Notes under the pieces: model-generated
What the model was told of the DNA's origin: nothing
What the model saw: the letters and a program-made list of their open reading frames with translations, nothing else
Database searches by the model: none
Source of the DNA: Bryobacterales bacterium
Lineage (GTDB): Bacteria > Acidobacteriota > Terriglobia > Bryobacterales > Bryobacteraceae
Length of the DNA stretch: 8,381 bases
Reading direction: 5' to 3'
Assembly (NCBI GenBank): GCA_003132905.1
Contig: PKZC01000440.1
Coordinates: 9,200 to 17,580 of the forward strand
Made by a program: the position numbers and the translations under genes
In this document: piece by piece, positions 1 through 6,391 of the stretch
Position numbering within the stretch: the stretch's first letter is position 1
How the letters are laid out: each line of letters begins with the position of its first letter

Positions 1-561
1 CTCTATACTCTCGCCGCCAATGCGGCGCTTGCACTGCAAGGCCCTTACGACCAGTTCGTTCAGGCGAGCCCGGACGCGTACGTCCACTTGTCGAAATGGT
101 TCAGCCCCGTCGCTCGGTTTCGGCTCTTAGAGAATCCAGAGCTTCGCCTTCAGGCTTCATTCGAGTTCTCCGAGCCATGCAAGCCGGAGCGCAAACCGCT
201 GATATCGATTGGTGAATTCGGGTCTCGGTACTTGCTTTCAGAGGCTTGCTGGCCCGATGGACGGATGCAGCTGGATTCGGAGACTTCCGTTCAATCTTCA
301 GAGCACCAGTCCGTGGATGTGGCTTATGCTCGGGGGTTCAATCTCGTAGGACTCACATTCACGCCGGAGGACCGCACCATGACCGTTAGTTGGAACGGTA
401 AGGTGGTGCTTCGCCACCGCCTGCGATTTCTAATAACGGCGTCCTCCCAGATCCATTTTGGTTGGGACCCTACCTGGGGCAACAAGACCACGTTTCCGCG
501 CCAGGTAATGGTCTTTCAGCAAAAAATATCGCAATCAAGCCCACCCATCAAACTGCCATAG
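1..561 (+). CDS. 3' end of an unidentified gene, lectin-like C-terminal domain (5' partial)
   Basis: The frame is open from the first base to a TAG at 559-561, giving 186 visible residues, so the gene begins to the left of the window. An in-frame TTG at 88 is not a credible start because the frame stays open and protein-like upstream of it, reading LYTLAANAALALQGPYDQF and onward. The last 80 or so residues alternate hydrophobic and polar positions and contain a stretch (VGLTFTPEDRTMTVSWNGKV, then IHFGWDP) resembling the strand-and-turn pattern of LamG/concanavalin-like beta-sandwich domains, in which a short 'NG' turn is common. No catalytic motif or membrane segment is visible in this part. 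It could be the C-terminal extension of a membrane glycosyltransferase or another envelope protein, but the visible part does not decide this. Coding status is likely; function is unknown. Confidence 0.7.
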   Translation, partial: LYTLAANAALALQGPYDQFVQASPDAYVHLSKWFSPVARFRLLENPELRLQASFEFSEPCKPERKPLISIGEFGSRYLLSEACWPDGRMQLDSETSVQSSEHQSVDVAYARGFNLVGLTFTPEDRTMTVSWNGKVVLRHRLRFLITASSQIHFGWDPTWGNKTTFPRQVMVFQQKISQSSPPIKLP

Positions 562-619
562 CAGTGTCGTAACAATGCAGGGAATTAGTTCACAAACATC
601 AGACATAATAAGGGCACCG

Positions 620-649
620 TTGCATTGGTATCAAATTCTGTGATATCTT
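620..649 (+). promoter_or_regulatory. possible promoter of the TonB-dependent receptor gene
   Basis: In the 115-base gap before the receptor gene there is a TTGCAT (620-625; 3 of 6 matches to the -35 consensus), an 18-base spacer, and TATCTT (644-649; 4 of 6 matches to the -10 consensus). The -10 is preceded by TG at 641-642 in extended -10 position. A rival -10, CATAAT at 604-609 (5 of 6 matches), lies upstream without a good -35 at proper spacing. Consensus rules from well-studied bacteria may not transfer exactly to acidobacteria, so this is only a candidate. Confidence 0.25.
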
Positions 650-666
650 TGCCTGCCAAAGGGACC

Positions 667-672
667 AGGAGG
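667..672 (+). promoter_or_regulatory. ribosome binding site of the receptor gene
   Basis: A full AGGAGG lies four bases before the ATG at 677. The spacing is slightly short, but the match is perfect and the protein then begins with a clear signal peptide. This fixes the start at 677 rather than at the ATG at 624-626, which opens a short unrelated frame. Confidence 0.7.
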
Positions 673-676
673 TTCT

Positions 677-3600
677 ATGAGGACGATCGCCACTCTGATT
701 GTGTGCGTCATGAGTCTCAGCGTAACGTGGGCACAGTCGCAAAACACTTCTCAGATCACAGGAACAGTTCAGGACGCTTCCGGCGCACCCGTGCCCGGCG
801 CCCAGATAAAAGCTACTCAAACCGACACCGGCGTCAGCCGCGTGGTCAGCTCCGAAAATGACGGCGTCTACGTGCTGCCGAATCTGCCTATCGGACCTTA
901 TCGCTTGGAAGTGACTAAGTCTGGTTTCAGCACCTACGTTCAGACCGGCATCGTGTTGCAAGTTGCTACCAACCCCACCGTCGACATTTCGCTGAAAATC
1001 GGCGCGGTCAGTGAACAGGTGCAAGTGGAAGCCAATGCCGCGCTGGTGGAGACGCAGGCTACCGGCGTTGGAAACGTGATGGAGACCCAGCGCATTGTGG
1101 AATTGCCTCTCAATGGCCGCCAAGCTACCGACTTAATCCAATACACCGGGGCCGCGCTTGTCTTGGGTACCGCGGGTAACGGCGGTTTCCCGGGCACCGT
1201 GCAGTTCTCCATCGCCGGCGGACAGGCCTTTGGCGTCGCGTTCTGGCTGGATGGCAGCGTGTACAACAATCCCTGGGATCTGGCGAACATGCCTCTGCCT
1301 TTTCCCGACGCGCTGGCGGAGTTTAAAGTGGAAACCAGTTCACTGACCGCGCAAAACGGCGTTCATGCCGGTGGGACTGTCACTGGTGTCACACGGTCCG
1401 GCAGTAACAACTTTCACGGCGATGCCTTCGATTTCGTGCGCAACGGCGACTTCAATGCCCGCAATTTCTTCGCGCCTACCCGCGACACTCTCAAGCAAAA
1501 TCAGTTCGGCGGGACCATCGGCGGCCCCGTCATCAAGAACAAGCTGTTTTTCTTCTTCGGGTATCAAAACACACTGACCCGTCAGGACCCGACGGCGAAC
1601 ACGGCCGCGACGTTCATTCCCACACCCGCGATGATTACAGGCAATTTCAGCGCCTGCCCGCAGGATCTCAGCGCGTCGGTTCTGGCCGGGCTCCCCGCTG
1701 CAATAACTAGCCAGATTCACAACAGCATCATTCCTGCCTCGCTTTTCGACCCGGCGTCGTTGAAGCTGGCGTCGATGCTGCCGGTCTCGAACTCCGCTTG
1801 CGGCAACACCGGTTTTGGATTAGTCACCGATGTGAATCAAAACCAATATGTCGGCCGCGGCGATTGGGTAACCAGCTCCAAGAACACCCTGTACGCCCGT
1901 TATATTCGCACTCACTTCTTCCGGCCGGCCTCGCTGCAATTCACTCCGAGCAATTTGCTCACCACCACCCAAGGCGAATTGAACGACTCCGACCAATCCT
2001 GGGTGGTGGGCGACACTTACCTTTTCAGCTCCACGCTGGTGAATCAGTTCCGCGCGTCTGTGGATCGTCTGGCCGTGTTTCGCAATGAGCCGCCTTACGT
2101 GTCGGCTTGCGATTTGGGCGTGCCGGTGTATTGCGGATACGTGCCGCACGAGAGCGGATTTACGGTGACGGGCGCTTTTACCATCGGACCCGGCACCGGC
2201 GGCCCGGCCAACAATCACACCACCCCGCTGCAGATCAACGACGATGTGAACTGGGTTCACGGCGCTCATCAAATCAACTTCGGCGGCGGCGCCGAGGTAT
2301 CGAAGATGCTCTTTTATGGGAACGTCTACTCTCAAACTAACTGGACGTTCAACAACCTCCCAGCATTCCTGCTGGGTCAATTCAGCACCAATTCGATGTC
2401 CCTGCCGAACGACCTGACGCAAGAGAAGTGGTTCATGAATTTCTACGTGCAGGATACCTGGAAAGTGACTTCGCACTTTACGGTGAACTATGGGTTGCGG
2501 TGGGAGCCGTTTTTCCCACCGTCCGAAATCAACGGCTCGGTGTACAACTTCAGTCTGCCGAACCTGATCGCGGGCGTAAAGAGCACGCAATTTGTGAACG
2601 CCCCTCCCGGGCTCAGTTATCCGGGCGATCCCGGCTTCAACGGCAAGACCGGCGAAAATAAACAATGGAATCTGTTTGCGCCGCGCGTGGCTGTTGCTTG
2701 GGACCCCACGGGTCAAGGAAAAATGGTGATCCGCGCCGGGTTTGGAATCTCGTACGACTATGTGGCCGGCGAGCTGATGGTGAACTCGGCTGACGCCCCG
2801 CCCTACGGCGGCACCGAAATCTGGGCGGGTCAGTTCAGTAATCCGTACGCCACCAATCCGGGCGGAAATATCTATCCTTATACGGTCAACAAAAATGCGC
2901 CCTTTGCTCCGGCCGGAACTTACATCTATCTTCCGCCGAACCTGAAAACACCCGAAACCGAACAATGGAATCTGGTCATTCAGCGGCAGTTCGCTAAGGA
3001 TTGGCTGGTGTCGGCCAGCTACATCGGAAGCGAGAGCTACCACCTGTGGGATTCCTATCAGGCCAATCCCGCGGTTTACATTCCCGGAACTTGTACCGCG
3101 GGTCAATACGGCCTGGTCAAACCTGGGCCGTGCTCCACTACCGGAAATCAGAATTACCGGCGCCAGTTCGTGCTCAACGGATATCCGGGAACCCTGTTTG
3201 CCAACGGCTCGCCCGCCTTCGGGTATGTGGATTCCTTCGACGACGGCGCCACCTCTAGCTATAACGGCTTGCTGCTGCGCCTTTCGAAACGCTTCAGCCA
3301 CGGCTTCAGCATGGATGCGAACTACACCTGGTCCCACTGCATCGGCGACCTTTCCATCGGCGACAGTACCGGCAACGCCGGGCAGGGATTAGCGATTGCC
3401 AATAACCGCAACTATGACCGCAGCAACTGCCAGTCGAACGAAATCGGCGGAACATTCTCCGCCGACCGCCGCCAGATCTTCAATCTGACCACGGTGTATC
3501 AGACTCCTAAATTCTCGAACGCCTGGGCTACCAGGTTGTTCTCCGACTGGCAACTCGCGCCGATTTACAGCTTCAAATCGGCGTACTGGATTTCGGCCTA

Positions 3601-4015
3601 CCTCTCCACCGACGTAGCGTTGAACGGCGATACCGCGAACGAACGGCCGGTGCAGGTATTGTCGAATCCGTTGTGCGCCGACCCTCGCCCCAGTTGCTGG
3701 ATTAATCCGGCCGCGTTCACCAGCCCCGCGCCGGGCACGCTGAGCGCTCTGGGCCGCAACAACATCCCCGGCCCGCATTATTTCGGACTCGATACCTCGC
3801 TTACCCGGGACTTTCGAATCCGCGAAGCTTACACGCTGCAGATCCGTGGTGATGCTTTTAACTTGACGAACAGCTTTCGCGCGGGTATACCGCTCCCCAG
3901 CTTGCAGGCCGGCACCTCGGGTGTTAATACCACTTTTGGTACGCCCACCTTCGGACAGATCACCAGCGCGCTCGACCCCCGGATCATCCAGCTGGCGGCG
4001 AAGTTTTCGTTCTAG
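677..4015 (+). CDS. Oar-like TonB-dependent outer-membrane receptor with carboxypeptidase-regulatory-like N-terminal domain
   Basis: This is an outer-membrane receptor or porin-like protein of 1112 residues, of the large type that is greatly expanded in acidobacteria. Residues 1-19 are a signal peptide with probable cleavage after TWA. Residues 27-108 form a carboxypeptidase-regulatory-like (CNA-B/transthyretin-like) beta domain, with the typical ITGTVQDASGAPVPGA opening and a GVYVLPNLPIGPYRL core. Residues 120-240 resemble the plug, including the VELPLNGRQATDLIQ and VTRSGSNNFHGDAF landmarks. The rest is a beta-barrel with FGGTIGGPVIKNKLFFFFGY near 277-296, many aromatic strands and a terminal phenylalanine (AAKFSF), the usual signal for insertion by the BAM machinery. 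I could not point to a TonB box. After the signal peptide there are ten cysteines, apparently in neighbouring pairs. The ligand is unknown; such proteins are thought to import polymers or siderophore-like compounds. The gene appears monocistronic, ending at a strong hairpin. Confidence 0.93.
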   Translation: MRTIATLIVCVMSLSVTWAQSQNTSQITGTVQDASGAPVPGAQIKATQTDTGVSRVVSSENDGVYVLPNLPIGPYRLEVTKSGFSTYVQTGIVLQVATNPTVDISLKIGAVSEQVQVEANAALVETQATGVGNVMETQRIVELPLNGRQATDLIQYTGAALVLGTAGNGGFPGTVQFSIAGGQAFGVAFWLDGSVYNNPWDLANMPLPFPDALAEFKVETSSLTAQNGVHAGGTVTGVTRSGSNNFHGDAFDFVRNGDFNARNFFAPTRDTLKQNQFGGTIGGPVIKNKLFFFFGYQNTLTRQDPTANTAATFIPTPAMITGNFSACPQDLSASVLAGLPAAITSQIHNSIIPASLFDPASLKLASMLPVSNSACGNTGFGLVTDVNQNQYVGRGDWVTSSKNTLYARYIRTHFFRPASLQFTPSNLLTTTQGELNDSDQSWVVGDTYLFSSTLVNQFRASVDRLAVFRNEPPYVSACDLGVPVYCGYVPHESGFTVTGAFTIGPGTGGPANNHTTPLQINDDVNWVHGAHQINFGGGAEVSKMLFYGNVYSQTNWTFNNLPAFLLGQFSTNSMSLPNDLTQEKWFMNFYVQDTWKVTSHFTVNYGLRWEPFFPPSEINGSVYNFSLPNLIAGVKSTQFVNAPPGLSYPGDPGFNGKTGENKQWNLFAPRVAVAWDPTGQGKMVIRAGFGISYDYVAGELMVNSADAPPYGGTEIWAGQFSNPYATNPGGNIYPYTVNKNAPFAPAGTYIYLPPNLKTPETEQWNLVIQRQFAKDWLVSASYIGSESYHLWDSYQANPAVYIPGTCTAGQYGLVKPGPCSTTGNQNYRRQFVLNGYPGTLFANGSPAFGYVDSFDDGATSSYNGLLLRLSKRFSHGFSMDANYTWSHCIGDLSIGDSTGNAGQGLAIANNRNYDRSNCQSNEIGGTFSADRRQIFNLTTVYQTPKFSNAWATRLFSDWQLAPIYSFKSAYWISAYLSTDVALNGDTANERPVQVLSNPLCADPRPSCWINPAAFTSPAPGTLSALGRNNIPGPHYFGLDTSLTRDFRIREAYTLQIRGDAFNLTNSFRAGIPLPSLQAGTSGVNTTFGTPTFGQITSALDPRIIQLAAKFSF

Positions 4016-4026
4016 CGTTTTGAATT

Positions 4027-4064
4027 GATCGTGCGCTGCCCGTCAAACCGAGCCGCGCACGATC
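4027..4064. terminator. hairpin between convergent genes, probable bidirectional terminator
   Basis: The arms GATCGTGCGC (4027-4036) and GCGCACGATC (4055-4064) are perfect 10-base inverted repeats around an 18-base loop. The stem can be extended outward by a G-U and a T-A pair. It lies between the receptor stop (4013-4015) and the stop of the opposing gene (4072-4074), where a terminator serving both strands is expected. There is no run of T after the stem on either strand, so it would be an atypical intrinsic terminator or a 3'-end stabilising structure. Confidence 0.6.
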
Positions 4065-4071
4065 GAAGCGC

Positions 4072-5334
4072 CTAATTCCCGATAAACAGATTCAGCGTCT
4101 GCGTCCCGGGCGTTCCATTCAGCGTAAACGTCAGTGGAGTTGTATCGCTTGCCGGAATATTCGGCACCACTACGTTGAATTGATAAAGCCCCACAAAGGT
4201 TGGCGTCAATCCCGCGTACTTCACTTGAGCGGCCATGCCGCCAATGGAGATATTCAAGGAATTGGTCAGGTTGTTGGCTGCCTGATCGATCATGCCTCCC
4301 GGAGTGCCATCGGAAACCGGCCCAAACCCGATACCATACAGGATCAGCGTATCCCCCGGCACCGCGCGCTTGGCAGCCACGCCGGCCGTACCCGGCGGCA
4401 AATCGTAAAACCCATCCGAAAACTCAGCCACAGCGTATTGTGTGTTGTTGATTTTGAATGCCGGCGGAGCCAGCAGTCCCGGCTCTGTCGCACTTACATT
4501 GGTATTAAACGGAGCACTGGCTCCGGCCGCTGTGCTGACAATCACTGGCTGCGATCCGGTGGCCACGTTGGACGCAACTTGCACGTCTACTTGCGCCGGA
4601 CTCACATAGAACACAAACGCCGGTTGGCCGCCCACCGTAACCATCGTTCCGCCTACTGAGGTTGGAGCATTGTTGCCCTGAAAGTTCGCTCCTCCCCACT
4701 GCGTAGTGGTGGTCGCCAGGTTTTGTCCGTAAATCTCGATCCAGGTTGCGGGCGCTATCGAACTGAACCCTCCGTAATCGCTCGCCGAGATCACGGCTTG
4801 GATGATCGGAGCTACGTTGAGAGTGCCGTTTACCGGCCCGCTTTGTATGGCGCCCGGCGTCTGTCCCACCGTCCCCGGGTCGCAACTCGATACAGCAGTT
4901 CCCGTGCACGAAAACAAGCCTTGCACGTAAAATAGCGAGCCGGAATTTGGATATGTTACGGACGTTCCATTGCTCTCATTGAACACAAAAGAGAGGCCGC
5001 CCTGGCCAGTGAAGGAAAGGCTGAACAATTCGCTTCCCGGCGCCGTAATGGCAAGCAATGGCGACGGTCCGTTGCCGGGATAAGTAAGCGTGTAGACCCA
5101 AGTGCCACCTGGTCCAAGCCCCGTAAATGGTCCCGAGAGGACGCAGGTGGTCTTCGTTCCGTCGTAGGAACAATTGCCCCACGTGATTCGCGATTGGCCA
5201 TTACCGCTGGAGTTCGGCCCGATACCGGTTAAGGTTAGATTTTGGGTGCTTTGCCCCAGGTTGATTTGGGCGAAGGCTTGCTGCCCGGCCCCGAAAATAA
5301 GACAGAAAAGTCCTGCAAAGATAATGCGTTTCAA
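4072..5334 (-). CDS. secreted protein with Solibacter-type (TIGR03437-like) C-terminal domain
   Basis: This 420-residue exported protein has no known activity. Residues 1-22 are a signal peptide (MKRIIFAGLFCLIFGAG..., probable cleavage after AFA). The C-terminal 240 residues or so (from about 178) match, from memory, the family first named from Candidatus Solibacter. Landmarks are an IIQAVISASDYGGFSSIAPATWIEIYGQNLA opening segment, read as two parts (IIQAVISASDYG, then APATWIEIYGQNLA), FYVSPAQVDVQVASNVATG near 242-260, PGDTLILYGIGFGPV near 326-340, and GLYQFNVVVPNIP near 382-394. These proteins resemble immunoglobulin-like/IPT adhesion folds and are presumed to be surface or periplasmic. Residues 23-175 form a separate N-terminal region with four cysteines (55, 64, 143, 151) that I do not recognise. 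The start must be TTG: the frame has a stop at 5356-5358 and no ATG or GTG between. A G-rich stretch (5344-5348) nine bases upstream is a plausible ribosome site. Confidence 0.88.
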   Translation of the reverse strand: MKRIIFAGLFCLIFGAGQQAFAQINLGQSTQNLTLTGIGPNSSGNGQSRITWGNCSYDGTKTTCVLSGPFTGLGPGGTWVYTLTYPGNGPSPLLAITAPGSELFSLSFTGQGGLSFVFNESNGTSVTYPNSGSLFYVQGLFSCTGTAVSSCDPGTVGQTPGAIQSGPVNGTLNVAPIIQAVISASDYGGFSSIAPATWIEIYGQNLATTTTQWGGANFQGNNAPTSVGGTMVTVGGQPAFVFYVSPAQVDVQVASNVATGSQPVIVSTAAGASAPFNTNVSATEPGLLAPPAFKINNTQYAVAEFSDGFYDLPPGTAGVAAKRAVPGDTLILYGIGFGPVSDGTPGGMIDQAANNLTNSLNISIGGMAAQVKYAGLTPTFVGLYQFNVVVPNIPASDTTPLTFTLNGTPGTQTLNLFIGN

Positions 5335-5351
5335 ATGGATATGCCCCCGAG

Positions 5352-5367
5352 GCCGCTAATTCGCGGC
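5352..5367 (-). other. small GC hairpin in the leader of the TIGR03437-type gene
   Basis: The arms GCCGC (5352-5356) and GCGGC (5363-5367) are a perfect 5-base inverted repeat with a 6-base loop. It falls between the candidate -10 element (5376-5384) and the G-rich ribosome site (5344-5348). If that promoter is real, the hairpin would be at the very 5' end of the mRNA. It could instead end transcripts of the cupin gene upstream. It is short and may be chance in GC-rich DNA. Confidence 0.3.
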
Positions 5368-5375
5368 GTCAGTCG

Positions 5376-5384
5376 ATTGTAACA
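5376..5384 (-). promoter_or_regulatory. candidate extended -10 promoter for the TIGR03437-type gene
   Basis: On the minus strand the 69-base gap between the cupin stop and the TTG start contains TGTTACAAT, in which TACAAT matches 5 of 6 bases of the -10 consensus and is preceded by TG at extended -10 spacing. No convincing -35 lies 17 bases upstream. Transcription would begin near 5369, about 35 bases before the start codon. This suggests the gene can be transcribed independently of the cupin gene. Confidence 0.35.
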
Positions 5385-5403
5385 CTGCTAACAATTGGTA
5401 GGC

Positions 5404-5763
5404 CTAGATCCGCTGGTACTCGTAGACCGTCAGAGCGCTCTCCACATCCCCAGTGTGCTTGATCTGCGCTGGCTCAAACAACATCACTTCCACTTCCTGC
5501 TCGGCCACCGGCCGGTGCTCCACGCCGCGCGGGACAATGATGAAATCGCCTTCGTTCAGCGTCACGCTCCGGTCCCGAAAGTCCATGCGAAAACTTCCAC
5601 GGACCACCAGGAAAAACTCATCTTCCTGGGCATGATCGTGCCACACGAATTCGCCCTGAAACTTCGTGAGCTTTACGTGCTGGCCATTCAGCTCGCCCAC
5701 AATTCGCGGATTCCAGTGGTCGCTAAACATTGCCAGCTTTTCGCGAACGTTGATCTTCTCCAT
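5404..5763 (-). CDS. small single-domain cupin protein
   Basis: This 119-residue protein is essentially one cupin barrel, probably cytoplasmic (no signal peptide). Cupin motif 1 is visible as G37-x4-H42-D-H44-x4-E49-x6-G56, and motif 2 as G72-x5-P78-R-G80-x2-H83. The three histidines and the glutamate are the usual metal ligands, so a bound metal ion is likely. Proteins of this size and pattern (FVWHDHAQEDEFFLVVRG..., then EGDFIIVPRGVEHRP) are widespread in bacteria and have mostly undefined roles, ranging from sugar or polyketide isomerases and dioxygenases to small-molecule sensors; the sequence does not choose between them. It starts at ATG 5761-5763 with no obvious ribosome site directly upstream, so a weakly led or leaderless transcript is possible. 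It is divergent from the sigma factor gene, 55 bases away, and upstream of the secreted protein gene on the same strand. Confidence 0.88.
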   Translation of the reverse strand: MEKINVREKLAMFSDHWNPRIVGELNGQHVKLTKFQGEFVWHDHAQEDEFFLVVRGSFRMDFRDRSVTLNEGDFIIVPRGVEHRPVAEQEVEVMLFEPAQIKHTGDVESALTVYEYQRI

Positions 5764-5818
5764 GCGATGAGATTAGCAAACTCTGTCACAATTTCAGTTC
5801 GGGGATCGTTATCCTGTT
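5764..5818. promoter_or_regulatory. divergent promoter region between cupin and sigma factor genes
   Basis: These 55 bases must carry the start signals for both divergent genes unless promoters lie inside the neighbouring coding regions. On the plus strand, GGGGA (5801-5805) is the only ribosome-site-like sequence before the sigma GTG and is 13 bases away. On the minus strand a TTGTGA-type hexamer is present, but its partner -10 is poor. I did not find the GGAAC-type -35 box common in front of autoregulated ECF sigma genes, so autoregulation cannot be claimed from sequence. Confidence 0.4.
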
Positions 5819-6391
5819 GTGAACGCATTGCGCGAAACACTGGCGGGCGATATTGCCTCGGACCCTCCAGTTGGTGAAATCGATTTCGACCTGGAGGCCT
5901 TGTTTCGCGCCCACTACGTACGCATTGCCGGAGTGATCGCCCGAGTGGTTCGCGATCGCGCCCGCGCCGAGGAACTAGCCGTCGAGGTGTTCCTAAAATT
6001 TTCCCGGAACCCCAAGGCGCAAAGCTCGAATACGCCCGGGCAAAACCTGGAGGCCTGGCTCTATCGGACCGCGGTTCGGCTAGGGCTAGATGAGCTTCGC
6101 CGTCAAACCCGGCGTCTGCACTATGAAAGTCTCTTTGGGTTCGCACCGGTCGCCGCCGCGCCGAGTCCGGAAGAGCTTCACGCCGCTTCCCAGGAGCGTG
6201 ACAGAGTGCGCAAGGTTTTGAGTGCGATTGCGCGCCGTCAGGCTGAATTGCTGGCCCTGCGCAGCCACGGCCTGAGTTACGAAGAATTAGCGTCGGCGCT
6301 GCATCTGAATCCGGCTTCCGTGGGCACTCTTCTCAGCCGGGCGCAGCATTCGTTTCGAAAGGAGTATATCCAGCGATATGGAAAACAATAA
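5819..6391 (+). CDS. ECF-type (sigma-70 family) RNA polymerase sigma factor
   Basis: This 190-residue protein has the two-domain layout of group IV sigma factors, which direct RNA polymerase core to a small set of promoters. Region 2 spans about 24-100: LEALFRAHYVRIAGVIARVV with AEELAVEVFLKF (core binding), then NLEAWLYRTAVRLGLDELRR (-10 recognition helix region). A linker of about 25 residues rich in Ala, Pro and Glu follows. Region 4 spans about 126-182 and carries the helix-turn-helix (GLSYEELASALHLNPASVGTLLSRAQ) for the -35 element. The start is GTG at 5819; an upstream in-frame stop (5774-5776) leaves no ATG, and the next candidate is TTG at 5828. The stop lies inside the next gene, whose ATG is 14 bases upstream of this gene's end, so the two are probably translationally coupled. 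That overlap is the usual arrangement of a sigma gene with its regulator. Confidence 0.9.
   Translation: MNALRETLAGDIASDPPVGEIDFDLEALFRAHYVRIAGVIARVVRDRARAEELAVEVFLKFSRNPKAQSSNTPGQNLEAWLYRTAVRLGLDELRRQTRRLHYESLFGFAPVAAAPSPEELHAASQERDRVRKVLSAIARRQAELLALRSHGLSYEELASALHLNPASVGTLLSRAQHSFRKEYIQRYGKQ
6358..6364 (+). promoter_or_regulatory. ribosome binding site of the redoxin gene inside the sigma gene
   Basis: AAAGGAG lies within the last codons of the sigma factor gene, 13 bases before the ATG at 6378. The spacing is longer than optimal, which fits a gene partly relying on ribosomes finishing the upstream gene. Confidence 0.45.

Noticed and set aside
88..90. TTG as the true start of the first gene
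   Set aside because: The same frame is open and protein-like back to base 1, with no good ribosome site before the TTG, so the gene is cut by the window edge and does not start here.
1820..3337. Long open frame (505 residues) on the minus strand, antisense to the receptor gene
   Set aside because: It lies entirely inside the receptor gene, has Arg/Gly/Val/His-rich low-quality composition and no recognisable domain or signal. Long antisense frames are expected opposite GC-rich genes with biased codon third positions.
5688..6146. Minus-strand open frame spanning the cupin start and the sigma gene
   Set aside because: It crosses the cupin/sigma divergent gap, is Arg-rich and overlaps two well-supported genes in other frames, so it is a shadow.
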